The notes: generated by a model not told the origin, from the letters alone. A stretch of DNA of 64,000 bases from Flavobacterium succinicans LMG 10402 (GCF_000611675.1 NZ_JATV01000002.1:186001-250000), one strand, 5' to 3'. Positions 1-9,756 are shown, counted from the first letter of the stretch. Numbers and translations are program-made.

Positions 1-2155
1 AAGCCTCCTCTTTGGTTCTATCCGCGATTAAATGCCAAATCTCTTCTGTTAGGAAAGGCATAAAAGGGTGCAACAATTTCATATTGTTTTCTAACATTTC
101 GATGGCTTTATCAAACGTAGCTTTATCAATTGGTTGTTGATAAGCAGGTTTGATCATTTCCAAGAACCAAGAACAGAAATCATCCCAAACCAATTTGTAA
201 ATTCCCATCAAAGCATCTGAAATTCTATATTTTTCAAAATTGTCTTCAATCTCAGCCAAGGCTTGTTGCAACTTCGCTTCGTACCATTCAATAGCAACTT
301 TTGAAGATTCGGGTTGTGGAATCGTTTCAGAAACTTCCCAACCTTTGATTAATTTGAAAGCATTCCAAATTTTATTAGAAAAACCTTTTCCTTGATTACA
401 TAACTCTTCGTCAAACATTATATCGTTTCCAGCAGAAGCACTCAAAAGTAAACCTACACGAACACCATCGGCACCAAACTTTTCAATTAAATCCAAAGGA
501 TCAGGAGAATTCCCCAAAGACTTCGACATTTTGCGACGTTGTTTATCACGAACCAATCCTGTTAAATACACATTCGTAAATGGTTTTTCACCAGCATATT
601 CATATCCCGCAATAATCATTCTGGCAACCCAGAAAAATAAAATATCTGGTCCAGTAACCAAATCATTGGTAGGATAATAGTATTTAAAATCTTCGTTTTC
701 TGGATCCATTATGCCACCAAAAACAGACATTGGCCATAACCAAGAAGAAAACCAAGTATCAAGAGCATCTGGATCCTGACGAAGGTCAGAGGTTAGAAGT
801 GAGGAGTTAGAAGTTTTTTCTTTGGCTAAGGCTAAAGCCTCTTCAATATTTTCAGCTACTACAAAATCTTCTTTACCATCACCATAGAAATAGGCAGGAA
901 TTTGTTGTCCCCACCACAATTGACGGGAAATATTCCAATCGCGAATGTTGTTCAACCAATGCGCATAGGTGTTGTTAAAACGAGAAGGATGCAATTTAAT
1001 ATCGCCATCTTCTAAAACCGATTTAATCGCTGGTTTTACTAAATCATCCATTTTTAAGAACCATTGGTCAGACAATCTTGGTTCGATTACGGCCTTAGTT
1101 CTTTCAGAGGTTCCTACTTTATTTAAATGAATCTCGGTTTTAGCCAAAGCACCAATTGACTCTAATTCCTGAGCAATTTCGGTACGAACTACAAAACGAT
1201 CTTTGCCTTGGTAATGTAAACCAAAACTATTTAAAGTCGCATCTTCATTGAATATATCAACAATCTCTAAATTATGTTTCTCTCCTAGCGTCTTATCATT
1301 CATGTCGTGTGCTGGTGTCACTTTCAAGCAACCTGTTCCAAACTCCATGTCTACGTACTCATCGGCTATAACAGGAATTTCTCTACCACAAATAGGCACT
1401 ACAACAGTTTTACCTATCAAATGTGAATATCTTTCATCGTTTGGATTGACACAAATTGCGGTATCGCCAAAGATTGTTTCTGGTCTAGTTGTAGCAACAA
1501 TAACTCCTTCAGAATTAGTTGAAGCTCCCCCTTCGGGGGTTGGGGGGCTATACTTTAGAAAAAATAACTTTCCTTGTTGTTCTTCGTAAATTACTTCTTC
1601 ATCAGATAATGTAGTTTTAGCCTCAGGATCCCAATTTACCATTCGGTAGCCGCGGTAAATCATTCCTTTGTTATACAAATCCACAAAAGATTTGATAACA
1701 GAAGCCGACATATCTGGATCCATTGTGAATTTGGTTCTATCCCAATCACAAGAGCAACCTAATTGTTTCAATTGTTCTAAAATGGTTCCACCATATTTAT
1801 CTGTCCAATCGTAGGCGTGTTTCAAAAATTCTTCACGCGTCAAATCGGCTTTATTAATGCCTTCTGATTTTAATTTAGCTACTACTTTTGCTTCAGTAGC
1901 AATCGATGCGTGGTCCGTACCTGGCACCCAACAAGCGTTAAACCCTTTCAAACGAGCTCTTCGAATTAAAACATCTTGAATCGTATTATTCAACATATGC
2001 CCCATATGTAAAACTCCCGTAACATTTGGAGGTGGGATTACAATAGAATAAGGCGTTCTGTGATCTGGTTTTGAATGAAAATACTTGTTTTTCATCCAAT
2101 AGTCGTACCATTTCGTTTCAATAGTTTTAGCGTCAAATTGTGCAGGAATATTCAT
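1..2155 (-). CDS. valS: Valine--tRNA ligase (ValS), C-terminal part beyond window
   Basis: Charges tRNA-Val with valine in the cytoplasm. About 718 codons are visible; the family is usually about 880 residues, so the anticodon-binding end and C-terminal coiled coil lie outside the window. The class I signatures are clear: a HIGH-type motif ([16 protein letters not shown]) near residue 45, the editing-domain motif ATTRPET, and KMSKSLGN in the second half. The start ATG is at 2153-2155; the protein begins [20 protein letters not shown]. Odd point: a GC-rich sequence matching a repeat type seen elsewhere in this window is read in frame as [11 protein letters not shown] just before ATTRPET, in the editing-domain region. 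A second stretch (784-818) resembles a purine-rich intergenic repeat. A TAnnTTTG-like -7 box (2277-2284, minus strand) lies upstream. Identification is firm. Confidence 0.97.
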   Translation of the reverse strand, partial: MNIPAQFDAKTIETKWYDYWMKNKYFHSKPDHRTPYSIVIPPPNVTGVLHMGHMLNNTIQDVLIRRARLKGFNACWVPGTDHASIATEAKVVAKLKSEGINKADLTREEFLKHAYDWTDKYGGTILEQLKQLGCSCDWDRTKFTMDPDMSASVIKSFVDLYNKGMIYRGYRMVNWDPEAKTTLSDEEVIYEEQQGKLFFLKYSPPTPEGGASTNSEGVIVATTRPETIFGDTAICVNPNDERYSHLIGKTVVVPICGREIPVIADEYVDMEFGTGCLKVTPAHDMNDKTLGEKHNLEIVDIFNEDATLNSFGLHYQGKDRFVVRTEIAQELESIGALAKTEIHLNKVGTSERTKAVIEPRLSDQWFLKMDDLVKPAIKSVLEDGDIKLHPSRFNNTYAHWLNNIRDWNISRQLWWGQQIPAYFYGDGKEDFVVAENIEEALALAKEKTSNSSLLTSDLRQDPDALDTWFSSWLWPMSVFGGIMDPENEDFKYYYPTNDLVTGPDILFFWVARMIIAGYEYAGEKPFTNVYLTGLVRDKQRRKMSKSLGNSPDPLDLIEKFGADGVRVGLLLSASAGNDIMFDEELCNQGKGFSNKIWNAFKLIKGWEVSETIPQPESSKVAIEWYEAKLQQALAEIEDNFEKYRISDALMGIYKLVWDDFCSWFLEMIKPAYQQPIDKATFDKAIEMLENNMKLLHPFMPFLTEEIWHLIADRTKEEA
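1524..1549. repeat. GC-rich hairpin repeat inside valS
   Basis: This stretch has the form CCCCC-TTC-GGGGG followed by TTGGGGGG, in a gene that is otherwise AT-rich. The same pattern (CCCCTC-TTGA-GAGGGG, then CTGGGGG) occurs in non-coding DNA at 32362-32388. Here it stays in frame and adds a Pro/Gly-rich segment to the ValS editing domain region. Read as an intergenic-type repeat that entered a coding sequence. Confidence 0.65.
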
Positions 2156-2319
2156 TTTAAAGGGATCTATTTTTTTATTAACGTTTGCAAAACTTCTTAG
2201 TCCTTGATTTACAAGCTATAAGATACTTACAAATTACAAATTAATTTCTGGTTCAATGTTTGTTGTATATTGTGGACAAAAGTAATTAATAAAGTAGAGT
2301 ATAAAAAACGATTTAATAA

Positions 2320-2351
2320 TTTGTGTCTTAATTAAAAGAAACTATATTTAC
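2320..2351 (+). promoter_or_regulatory. Bacteroidetes-type promoter of the DUF1573 gene
   Basis: TTTG at 2320-2323, a 20-nt spacer, then TATATTTA at 2344-2351, one base off the TAnnTTTG consensus. Transcription would begin about 15-20 nt before the ATG at 2375. Confidence 0.45.
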
Positions 2352-2374
2352 TCTGCCCAACTAAAGTAAACAAC

Positions 2375-2758
2375 ATGAAAAATCTCCTTACCATCATAGC
2401 GATCTTGTTTATTTCAATGACAAGCTTTGGACAAAATAGTCCTAAAATAGAATTTTCCGCACCAGATAATACTATCGATTACGGTAAAGTCAATAAAAAC
2501 GCAGATAACGGTATTCGTACTTTTGAATTTAAAAATACAGGCGATGCTCCACTAGAAATCATCAATATCTTTTCTACAAAAGAATGCAATATTTTGAGTA
2601 AACCTAACGCTGCAATTCAACCAGGACAGTTTGGTGAAATTCAAGTAAAATACAACATGGCTGTAGGTCCAATTAGAAAAACCATCACTGTTGAAACTAA
2701 TGCCGTAAATCAAGAAAATGGACGAGTAGCCTTGAAAATAAAAGGCGAAGTCATCTAA
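2375..2758 (+). CDS. DUF1573 domain exported protein
   Basis: A 127-residue protein with a clear N-terminal signal peptide (MKNLLTIIAILFISMTSFGQ) and one Ig-like DUF1573 domain. The domain shows the typical opening (KIEFSAPDNTIDYGKVNKN) and the FKNTGDAPLEI core. DUF1573 proteins are common periplasmic or surface proteins in Bacteroidota; their molecular role is not settled. It is divergent from valS and convergent with the next gene. No lipobox or T9SS sorting domain is present, so it probably stays in the periplasm. Family assignment is good; function is unknown. Confidence 0.85.
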   Translation: MKNLLTIIAILFISMTSFGQNSPKIEFSAPDNTIDYGKVNKNADNGIRTFEFKNTGDAPLEIINIFSTKECNILSKPNAAIQPGQFGEIQVKYNMAVGPIRKTITVETNAVNQENGRVALKIKGEVI

Positions 2759-2777
2759 AAATCATAAGTAAAAAAGG

Positions 2778-4109
2778 TTAAAGTTCATTTTCAAGTTTAA
2801 AAGTGAACTTTAACTCTTTTCCTTCTCGCAGCACAACAATCGTGATTTGCTTATCTTCCTCTACCATAAAGAGACTTAACACTTTTTGCAATGTATATTT
2901 GTAAACCGATACGTCATCAATTGAAAGAATCTCGTCACCCACTAGTAATCCTTTCTTTTCTGCTGCCGATTTTTTTCGAATATTTGAAATAAAATAATTG
3001 GGTTTTAATTCAAATTTATACTGAAAATCATTGAAACTTTTAGCTATTTGCTGTCCGCTATTGGCATACGACACGAGCTGATTGTTTTCAAGCTTTATGT
3101 ATTCTTGCACCCATCGCAAACCATTTTGTTCAATTTCGATTCCACTTCTATTGTATTTAAAATGCGATTTAAAAGTGTGATTTTTTTTCAAATACATGTT
3201 TTGATTTTGATAGTCAAAAACTACTTTGAACCTTCTAAAAATTTCGGCCCCTACAGATCCCACTCTATTCGGAACCATTCGTACATGCTTTAACGAACTT
3301 GAGTCGGGAAAAGCTACAACAGGTGTTTTGAAATTAAAATCGGCCAATTGAACCTCATTAATTTTAGCTCGTTTGCCTTCTATATCACCACTAAATCCTT
3401 TACCCAAAAAATCGTCAAAATGCTTCGTTGGCACTTTTATTCCTACAGTCGGATTTTGAAAAACCCAAATCGCATCACTATTACCAATATCAATTAGCAT
3501 TTTTGCTTCCTTAACAATACTATCGATTTTTAATTTTGCGGTCAAGTAAGGTTTAGCATTTTCAATAGTAATAGGAATTTTAGTGAATTTTTTCTCTAGT
3601 TTTTGTAGGTATTTAGCGGAAGGTTTAGTAATTACTAATTTCTTCTTAATGTAGTTAATTTCAACTAAATTATTCCTAAAAAATGGAGCACCGATAATAC
3701 CGTTAACTGGAATACCGATATGAGAGGATAAATTGAATTTTTGATCTAAAATAATATAAAACAACTGTTTATTTGCTACCAAACCATTAACAAACAAATT
3801 ATTATTGGTAGATTTCAAACCCTCTACAGATTCCTCACTGCCCAACCCTCGAAGTAAAACTTTTTCAACATTGTATAAATTCAATTCTTTTTTTTCATCA
3901 AGACTAAACAAAATAGTTTCTTCAACCCCGCTATCTAATAAAAAATTTAAGGGAATACCATTGACCTCCATAGTAATAAAAATAAGATTATTGATCAATT
4001 GAAATGGGACTTCCGTTTTAGTTTGATTGGAGAGAAAACGAAAACCTTCTTGAGCCTGAAAAGGAACATACTGAATTAAAAAAAAGACTAAGAAGAATTT
4101 AACTTTCAT
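2778..4109 (-). CDS. Retropepsin-like aspartic protease with C-terminal PDZ domain
   Basis: A 443-residue exported protein with a signal peptide (MKVKFFLVFFLIQYVPFQAQ). Two aspartic-protease-like lobes follow: NFLLDSGVEETIL near residue 55 carries the D-S-G active-site motif, and MLIDIGNSDAIWVF near residue 205 is the second, less canonical copy (DIGNSDA). The last about 100 residues form a PDZ domain with the typical SAAEKKGLLVGDEILSIDD stretch. This aspartyl-protease plus PDZ layout is common in Bacteroidota. The second lobe lacks a perfect D-T/S-G, so activity may need dimerisation or may be lost. It is convergent with the DUF1573 gene. Substrates are unknown. Confidence 0.85.
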   Translation of the reverse strand: MKVKFFLVFFLIQYVPFQAQEGFRFLSNQTKTEVPFQLINNLIFITMEVNGIPLNFLLDSGVEETILFSLDEKKELNLYNVEKVLLRGLGSEESVEGLKSTNNNLFVNGLVANKQLFYIILDQKFNLSSHIGIPVNGIIGAPFFRNNLVEINYIKKKLVITKPSAKYLQKLEKKFTKIPITIENAKPYLTAKLKIDSIVKEAKMLIDIGNSDAIWVFQNPTVGIKVPTKHFDDFLGKGFSGDIEGKRAKINEVQLADFNFKTPVVAFPDSSSLKHVRMVPNRVGSVGAEIFRRFKVVFDYQNQNMYLKKNHTFKSHFKYNRSGIEIEQNGLRWVQEYIKLENNQLVSYANSGQQIAKSFNDFQYKFELKPNYFISNIRKKSAAEKKGLLVGDEILSIDDVSVYKYTLQKVLSLFMVEEDKQITIVVLREGKELKFTFKLENEL

Positions 4110-4208
4110 TTGAAATGGGTTTGTGTAATATTACAAAAAATGCAACATATTTTTTGGATTTTGATATATAATTGAGTGATTTAAATCATTTATTTTAGAA
4201 AAAAATTG

Positions 4209-4216
4209 CAAATTTG
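4209..4216 (+). promoter_or_regulatory. -7 box CAAATTTG before the aminotransferase gene
   Basis: CAAATTTG is one base from TAnnTTTG and lies 18 nt before the ATG at 4235. It overlaps an in-frame TTG at 4214, which argues against that TTG as start codon. Confidence 0.4.
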
Positions 4217-4234
4217 CACCTCAATCATTACAAA

Positions 4235-5434
4235 ATGCCAAATATATCCAACAGAGGCAGACAAATGCCAGAGTCACCAATTCGAAAATTGGCTCCCTAT
4301 TCCGAATCCGCTAAGAAAAAAGGACTAAAAGTATACCATCTAAACATTGGACAACCAGACATTAAGAGTCCACAAATTGCCATTGATGCTATAAAAAATA
4401 TTGATTTAGATTTATTAGAATACAGCCCATCAGCAGGCTATGAAAGTTATAGAAAAAAACTAGTTACTTTTTACACCAACCAAAATGTTGCAGTAGATTA
4501 CGAAGATATAATTGTTACCACAGGAGGTTCAGAAGCTTTGCTATTTGCCTTGGGCAGTATTATGGATCCAGATGATGAAGTAATTATCCCAGAACCTTTC
4601 TATGCTAATTACAGTGCGTTTTCAGCGGCTTCTGACGCTAAAGTCGTTCCTGTAAATTCAACCATCGAAACAGGTTTTGCTTTACCTCCTATTTCTGAAT
4701 TCGAAAAATTAATTTCGGATAAAACCAAAGCGATCTTAATTTGTAATCCCAATAACCCAACTGGATATCTGTATTCAAAAGAAGAAATCGAGCAGTTAGG
4801 CGCTTTAGTCAAAAAACACGATTTATTCTTGATTGCTGACGAAGTGTACCGTGAATTCATTTATGATGGTGACACCCATTACTCGGTGATGAATCTCAAA
4901 GGTTTAGAACAGAATGTTATCATGATCGATTCGGTTTCTAAAAGATACAGCATGTGCGGCGCTCGAATTGGATGTATGGTAACGAAAAACAAAGAAGTAA
5001 TTGCCGCTTCGATGAAGTTTGCACAAGCACGATTGAGTCCACCAACCGTGGAGCAAATTGCCTGTGAAGCCGCCATCGATGTCCCTTTAGCTTACTTTGA
5101 AGAGGTTATTAATGAATACAGAGAAAGACGTAATACAGTCATTGAAGAACTACAAAAAATAGAAGGCATACAAGTCACAGCACCAAAAGGCGCTTTTTAT
5201 TGCATTGCACAATTACCCATTGCCAATACCGATCATTTTGCACAATGGCTATTAGAAAGCTATCAATTGAATGGCGAAACGGTAATGGTTGCTCCAGCTG
5301 CAGGTTTTTATTCCACACCAGGCATGGGACTCAACCAAATACGTATTGCTTACGTTTTGAACAAAAAGGATTTAACAAAAGCCATTCACATCTTAAAAGA
5401 AGGCTTGCAGCAATACCAAGAAATTACAGCCTAA
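4235..5434 (+). CDS. Class I/II pyridoxal-phosphate aminotransferase (aspartate aminotransferase type)
   Basis: A 399-residue fold-type I PLP enzyme that moves an amino group between an amino acid and a 2-oxo acid; the closest family is subgroup I-gamma aspartate/aromatic aminotransferases. Visible motifs are LNIGQPD near the N-terminus, NPNNPTGYLYS for the PLP pocket, ADEVYREFIYDG, and the Schiff-base lysine in DSVSKRYSMCGARIG (K236). The ATG at 4235 is chosen over an in-frame TTG at 4214 because a -7 promoter box covers the TTG. The exact substrate cannot be told from sequence. No operon partner is seen; folE follows after 163 bp. Confidence 0.92.
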   Translation: MPNISNRGRQMPESPIRKLAPYSESAKKKGLKVYHLNIGQPDIKSPQIAIDAIKNIDLDLLEYSPSAGYESYRKKLVTFYTNQNVAVDYEDIIVTTGGSEALLFALGSIMDPDDEVIIPEPFYANYSAFSAASDAKVVPVNSTIETGFALPPISEFEKLISDKTKAILICNPNNPTGYLYSKEEIEQLGALVKKHDLFLIADEVYREFIYDGDTHYSVMNLKGLEQNVIMIDSVSKRYSMCGARIGCMVTKNKEVIAASMKFAQARLSPPTVEQIACEAAIDVPLAYFEEVINEYRERRNTVIEELQKIEGIQVTAPKGAFYCIAQLPIANTDHFAQWLLESYQLNGETVMVAPAAGFYSTPGMGLNQIRIAYVLNKKDLTKAIHILKEGLQQYQEITA

Positions 5435-5442
5435 GATTAAAA

Positions 5443-5502
5443 TTTATTACGCTATTTTGTACGTACATTATCATATTAAAGCCAATAAAATAGCGTAATA
5501 AA
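5443..5502. repeat. 16-bp perfect inverted repeat with 28-nt loop
   Basis: Arms at 5443-5458 and 5487-5502 (core TTATTACGCTATTTT) pair perfectly. It starts 8 nt after the aminotransferase stop codon. The loop is long for a rho-independent terminator and there is no T-run after it. It could be a processed 3' end, a small repeat, or a protein-binding site. Confidence 0.6.
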
Positions 5503-5597
5503 CAAATCAATTAATTCGATATTCTGATTGAATTTGTTGTTATTTATTATTTATCTTTACCCTCTAAAAAAAATAGACCTATAAATAGTACTTTTTA

Positions 5598-6269
5598 ATG
5601 ATAAATAACGAAGAATTCCACGACGAGATTGGAAACAACCATATTAGCACTAGTGCAAAAAACCCAGTAAGAGACGATGCCTTTTCCATTTCGGATGAAG
5701 AAAAAATAGAACGTATCAAAAAAGACGTCGAAAACATGTTACTTACCTTAGGCATGGATTTAACAGACGACAGCTTAAAAGGTACCCCAAATCGTGTAGC
5801 AAAAATGTTTGTGAAAGAAATTTTTGGCGGTTTAAATCCAAATAAAAAACCAAAAGCTTCAACGTTTGACAACAACTACAAGTATGGTGAGATGTTAGTA
5901 GAAAAAAACATCACCTTGTATTCTACCTGCGAACATCATTTGTTACCAATAATAGGAAGAGCACACGTGGCTTATATTTCTAATGGTACTGTAATTGGTT
6001 TGTCTAAAATGAATAGAATTGTTGAATATTATGCAAAAAGACCTCAAGTACAAGAGCGTTTGACTATGCAAATTGTACAAGAATTACAAAATGCTTTGGG
6101 AACCGAAGACGTAGCTTGCGTGATTGATGCTAAACATCTTTGCGTAAATTCTAGAGGAATAAAAGATATCGAAAGTAGTACGGTAACCTCAGAATTTGGT
6201 GGAAAATTCAAAGAAGCTCAAACCAGAAGAGAATTCTTGGATTACATTAAACTAGAAACGAAATTCTAA
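5598..6269 (+). CDS. folE: GTP cyclohydrolase I (FolE)
   Basis: Converts GTP to 7,8-dihydroneopterin triphosphate, the first step of tetrahydrofolate synthesis; it acts in the cytoplasm as a decamer. The 223-residue protein has the zinc and active-site motif STCEHHLLPIIGRAHVAY and the downstream GLSKMNRIVEYYAKRPQVQE block, both diagnostic of type I enzymes. The second zinc cysteine is in DAKHLCVNSRG. Length is typical. The N-terminal 35 residues are charged and poorly conserved, as usual. The next gene follows after 36 nt of simple sequence and is unrelated. Identification is firm. Confidence 0.96.
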   Translation: MINNEEFHDEIGNNHISTSAKNPVRDDAFSISDEEKIERIKKDVENMLLTLGMDLTDDSLKGTPNRVAKMFVKEIFGGLNPNKKPKASTFDNNYKYGEMLVEKNITLYSTCEHHLLPIIGRAHVAYISNGTVIGLSKMNRIVEYYAKRPQVQERLTMQIVQELQNALGTEDVACVIDAKHLCVNSRGIKDIESSTVTSEFGGKFKEAQTRREFLDYIKLETKF

Positions 6270-6305
6270 GAGTTTATGGTTTGTTGTTCTTAGTTCATAG
6301 TTCTG

Positions 6306-6695
6306 ATGGGAAAAATTCAAAAATTTGAAGATTTAGAAATTTGGAGTTTGGCACGAGAAATTTGCCAGCTTGTTGAATTTCTCATTCAAAACACCAACTT
6401 AAAAACTAATTATTCACTGAGAAACCAAATCGATAGAAGTTCAGGGCCAATAATGGACAATATTGCCGAAGGTTTTGAGCGAAACGGCAATCGAGAGTTT
6501 ATTCAATTTTTAAGTATTGCAAAAGGTTCTGCTGGGGAAGTAAAATCACAATCCTACAGAGCTTTTGACAAAAATCTAATCACGAAAGAACAGCATTTCA
6601 AATTGAATGAAATAGTTGAATTAGAAAAAAACAAAATCGGTGCAATGATGAACTATTTAAATAATTGTGAGATGAAAGGTCTCAAATTCAAATAA
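6306..6695 (+). CDS. Four-helix bundle protein (23S rRNA IVS-encoded family)
   Basis: A 129-residue protein of the family first found encoded in intervening sequences of bacterial 23S rRNA genes. Diagnostic parts are IQKFEDLEIWSLAREIC at the N-terminus, the middle SLRNQIDRSSGPIMDNIAEGFER, and EFIQFLSIAKGSAGEVKSQ. It should fold as an all-helical bundle that forms a pentamer. Its biological role is unknown. Copies are scattered singly through many Bacteroidota genomes, often between unrelated genes; here it sits between folE and cysS, bordered by simple repeats on both sides, consistent with a late arrival. Confidence 0.9.
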   Translation: MGKIQKFEDLEIWSLAREICQLVEFLIQNTNLKTNYSLRNQIDRSSGPIMDNIAEGFERNGNREFIQFLSIAKGSAGEVKSQSYRAFDKNLITKEQHFKLNEIVELEKNKIGAMMNYLNNCEMKGLKFK

Positions 6696-6712
6696 TTCAA
6701 TCTACACAACAA

Positions 6713-6740
6713 ACAATAAACAATAAACAATAAACAATAA
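6713..6740. repeat. 7-bp tandem repeat ACAATAA x4
   Basis: Four perfect copies of ACAATAA end 6 nt before the cysS start codon. The tract fills most of the cysS leader, so changes in copy number could alter the distance between any upstream signal and the start codon. Confidence 0.85.
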
Positions 6741-6746
6741 ACAAAA

Positions 6747-8225
6747 ATGCCTTTATATAGTAATCAACCCCTCAAAATATACAATTCTCTATCTGGAGAA
6801 AAAGAACCATTTGTACCCGTTCACGAAGGAAATGTAGGAATGTATGTTTGTGGTCCAACGGTGTATAGCAATGTGCATTTAGGGAACGTGAGAACTTTTA
6901 TGTCATTTGATGTGATTTTCCGTTATTTATTGCATTTGGAATACAAAGTTCGCTATGTGCGTAACATTACCGATGTAGGTCATATTGTAGATGATGTAGA
7001 TGAAGGAGAAGATAAAATTGCTAAAAAAGCGAGATTAGAACAATTGGAACCGATGGAAGTCGTCCAACGTTATACTGTTGATTTCCATCGTATTTTGAGT
7101 GCTTTTAATTTTTTACCTCCGAGTATTGAACCTACAGCTACTGGACACATTATTGAGCAAATTGAAATTATCAAAAAAATAATAGACAATGGATTCGCTT
7201 ATGAAGCCAATGGCTCTATCTATTTTGATGTGGTAAAATTTAATGAAGACCATCATTACGGAATTTTGAGTGGTAGAAACATTGAAGATATGTTGGCTAA
7301 TACTCGAGATTTAGACGGTCAATCCGACAAACGAAATCCTCAAGATTTTGCTTTATGGAAAAAAGCGGAACCACAACATATTATGCGTTGGCCTTCGCCT
7401 TGGAGTGATGGATTCCCAGGTTGGCACCTAGAATGTACTGCAATGAGTACAAAATACTTGGGCAATCATTTTGACATTCACGGTGGTGGAATGGATTTGA
7501 AATTCCCACATCACGAATGTGAAATCGCTCAAAATGAAGCGTGCACTGGACACACACCTGTGAATTATTGGATGCATGCCAACATGCTTACTTTGAATGG
7601 TAAAAAAATGGCAAAATCGACTGGAAATAATATTTTGCCAGGAGAGATTTTGACCGGAGACAATACTATTTTGAGCAAACCGTTTTCTGCTTCAGTGACG
7701 CGTTTCTTTATGTTACAGGCACATTATAGAAGTATTCTTGATTTTTCGGATGATGCTATTGTGGCTGCCGAAAAAGGATACAAACGATTAATGGAAGCTC
7801 TTTCGTTATTGAAAGACTTGCCTACAAGCGCTCAGTCGTCTATTGCAATCGGAGATTGGAAACAATTGTGTTATGACGCGATGAATGATGATTTCAATAC
7901 ACCAATTTTGATTGCGCATTTATTTGAAGGTGTTCGTTATATTAATGTCATCAAAGACGGCAAGGAAACCATAACAGCAGAAGATTTGGCTTCATTTACA
8001 ACCGCTGTAGAAGCTTTTGTATTTGAGGTTTTAGGTCTTGAAAATGAAAAAATTTCAGATAGCAGTAACGATAAATTAGAAGGCACCATTCAGTTATTGA
8101 TTGACATGAGAAAGCAAGCCAGAGAAAACAAAAACTTTGCGCTTTCGGACCAAATTAGAGACCAATTATTGGCGCTAGGCATTCAGTTAAAAGACGGAAA
8201 AGAAGGAACTACTTTTAGTTTATAA
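6747..8225 (+). CDS. cysS: Cysteine--tRNA ligase (CysS)
   Basis: Attaches cysteine to tRNA-Cys in the cytoplasm. The 492-residue length is typical. Seen in order: the zinc cysteine and HIGH-like motif ([16 protein letters not shown]), the second zinc-binding block ([14 protein letters not shown] then [14 protein letters not shown]), and the KMSKS loop, present as KKMAKSTGN with Ala for the first Ser. The C-terminal helical region ([20 protein letters not shown]) is the usual anticodon-binding part. The ATG at 6747 follows directly after an ACAATAA tandem tract. Identification is firm. Confidence 0.97.
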   Translation: MPLYSNQPLKIYNSLSGEKEPFVPVHEGNVGMYVCGPTVYSNVHLGNVRTFMSFDVIFRYLLHLEYKVRYVRNITDVGHIVDDVDEGEDKIAKKARLEQLEPMEVVQRYTVDFHRILSAFNFLPPSIEPTATGHIIEQIEIIKKIIDNGFAYEANGSIYFDVVKFNEDHHYGILSGRNIEDMLANTRDLDGQSDKRNPQDFALWKKAEPQHIMRWPSPWSDGFPGWHLECTAMSTKYLGNHFDIHGGGMDLKFPHHECEIAQNEACTGHTPVNYWMHANMLTLNGKKMAKSTGNNILPGEILTGDNTILSKPFSASVTRFFMLQAHYRSILDFSDDAIVAAEKGYKRLMEALSLLKDLPTSAQSSIAIGDWKQLCYDAMNDDFNTPILIAHLFEGVRYINVIKDGKETITAEDLASFTTAVEAFVFEVLGLENEKISDSSNDKLEGTIQLLIDMRKQARENKNFALSDQIRDQLLALGIQLKDGKEGTTFSL

Positions 8226-8230
8226 TGCAA

Positions 8231-8306
8231 AAGTGAGAGGTGAAAAGTGAGAGGTGAAAAGTGAGAGGTGAAAAGTGAAAAGTGAAAAGTGAAAAGTGAG
8301 AGGTGT
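8231..8306. repeat. Purine-rich degenerate tandem repeat (GTGARARGTGAAAA type)
   Basis: A 76-bp run of GTGAGAGGTGAAAA and GTGAAAA units follows cysS by 6 nt. It resembles other simple purine-rich intergenic tracts in this window (32250-32288). It has no coding potential that makes sense on either strand. Confidence 0.8.
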
Positions 8307-8353
8307 GGTGTTAGCAATTTGAATGCTGCGTGAACAAAAAACATCTTAGTCCT

Positions 8354-8463
8354 TAGCCCCGATGGGAGTGGCATCCTTTGCCTTTTTTCTTTAAAAAGGC
8401 AAAGATATAACGGACAGCGGGACCCATGCTTACTGAAATTCCCTTTGTTTGCTGCTCCTAAAA
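8354..8463 (+). repeat. Structured intergenic element, copy A
   Basis: Conserved left flank (TAGCCCCGATGGGAGTGGCA), a perfect 12-bp stem (8376-8387 with 8393-8404, 5-nt loop), conserved right flank (AGATATAACGGACAGCGGGA), and a terminal GCTCCTAA. The same plan recurs at 32166, 36651, 48124 and 63643 with different but self-complementary stem sequences. It sits between cysS and yidD and ends 35 nt before the yidD ATG. Whether it acts as RNA or as a DNA repeat is not known. Confidence 0.75.
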
Positions 8464-8497
8464 CTGCTTATTTTCTAATTTTTTTGAATCTGAATGT

Positions 8498-8743
8498 ATG
8501 TTGAATCGAATACTTACTTATCCGCTGATTGTTTTGGTTCGGTTTTATCAAGGTGCGATTTCACCTTTTACACCTGCGGCCTGTCGTTACGAGCCGACTT
8601 GCTCAAGCTATATGATTGAGGCCTTGCAGACTCATGGTTTTCTTTATGGCGGTTACTTAGGTATCAAACGAATTTTGAATTGCCATCCTTGGGGCGGAAA
8701 GGGATATGATCCGGTACCCGAAAAAAAATGCGAACACAAATAG
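8498..8743 (+). CDS. yidD: Membrane protein insertion efficiency factor YidD
   Basis: An 81-residue protein that associates with the inner membrane and aids YidC/Sec-dependent protein insertion. Family marks are visible: an amphipathic N-terminal helix ([20 protein letters not shown]), the cysteine block [39 protein letters not shown] at the end. The ATG at 8498 gives the standard N-terminus; an overlapping ATG at 8494 is out of frame. It is followed by lgt after 62 bp, so two envelope-biogenesis genes are neighbours. Confidence 0.95.
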   Translation: MLNRILTYPLIVLVRFYQGAISPFTPAACRYEPTCSSYMIEALQTHGFLYGGYLGIKRILNCHPWGGKGYDPVPEKKCEHK

Positions 8744-8805
8744 TAATAAATATTTGATATTTTTATTACATTAAATCTTTATTTTTACGAAAAACAAAAA
8801 ACATA

Positions 8806-9732
8806 ATGACACACGCTTTGCACCTTGTTTGGAATCCAACTGAAGGAATTGATTTGGGCTTTTTCATGATTCGTTACTACAGCCTCATGTTTGTAGTGGC
8901 TTTTGGATTGGGTTGGTACCTGATGAAACATATTTTTGAACGTGAAGGAGAATCGATCGAAAAATTGGATTCGCTTTTTATATGGACCGTATTGGCTACT
9001 TTAGCTGGGGCGCGATTGGGCCATGTGTTCTTTTATGATTGGGAATATTATCGCAATCATTTGGTAGAAATTGCCCTTCCCATTCGTGAAACGATTAATG
9101 GATGGGAATTTACTGGTTTTACAGGTTTAGCGAGTCATGGTGCTGCAATTTCGATTGTGATCGCTATGTATTTTTACAGCAAAAATATTTTGAAACGTCC
9201 ACAGTTATGGATTTTGGATCGTGTGGTGGTTCCTGTAGCAAGTGGAGCAATTTTTGTGCGTTTGGGTAACTTTTTCAACTCAGAAATCATTGGTCAAGAA
9301 ACTACGTCTTCTTTTGGTATTCGTTTTTTGAGAGATCAATTTAGCCCAAGAGAGGTAGTAAATGCTACAGGTATTCCGAATCCAAATGAAGCGTATACTG
9401 CTATTGCTACCGACCCAAGATTTGCGGATATACTAGCACAAGTACCAGCAAAACACCCTACACAATTGTATGAAGCTTTTGGTTACATCTTCGTTTTTGC
9501 CATTTTGTTTTTCTTGTATTGGAAAACAGATGCTAGTAAAAAACCGGGGTTTTTATTTGGCTTGTTTCTAATACTTTTATTTACCGTTCGTATTATTGTA
9601 GAATCGGTTAAGGAAAGTCAAGGCGGTTTTGAAAGTAATCTAGGCAACATATTATCAACAGGACAATGGTTGAGTATTCCGTTTATTGTTGTTGGTTTGT
9701 TTTTTGTGATTAAGGCCAAGAAAGAGGCGTAA
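8806..9732 (+). CDS. lgt: Prolipoprotein diacylglyceryl transferase (Lgt)
   Basis: Transfers diacylglycerol from phosphatidylglycerol to the lipobox cysteine of prolipoproteins at the outer face of the inner membrane. The 308-residue protein has about seven hydrophobic segments. The Lgt signature is clear in GARLGHVFFYDWEYY and in RLGNFFNSEIIGQ (core arginine and asparagine residues), and the late HPTQLYEAFGYI block is present. A region of about 30 residues between the signature and HPTQLYE is longer than in E. coli Lgt, which is normal for Bacteroidota. Several lipoproteins encoded in this window would be its substrates. Confidence 0.96.
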   Translation: MTHALHLVWNPTEGIDLGFFMIRYYSLMFVVAFGLGWYLMKHIFEREGESIEKLDSLFIWTVLATLAGARLGHVFFYDWEYYRNHLVEIALPIRETINGWEFTGFTGLASHGAAISIVIAMYFYSKNILKRPQLWILDRVVVPVASGAIFVRLGNFFNSEIIGQETTSSFGIRFLRDQFSPREVVNATGIPNPNEAYTAIATDPRFADILAQVPAKHPTQLYEAFGYIFVFAILFFLYWKTDASKKPGFLFGLFLILLFTVRIIVESVKESQGGFESNLGNILSTGQWLSIPFIVVGLFFVIKAKKEA

Positions 9733-9756
9733 TCATTCCAAATAATAATACCTACA

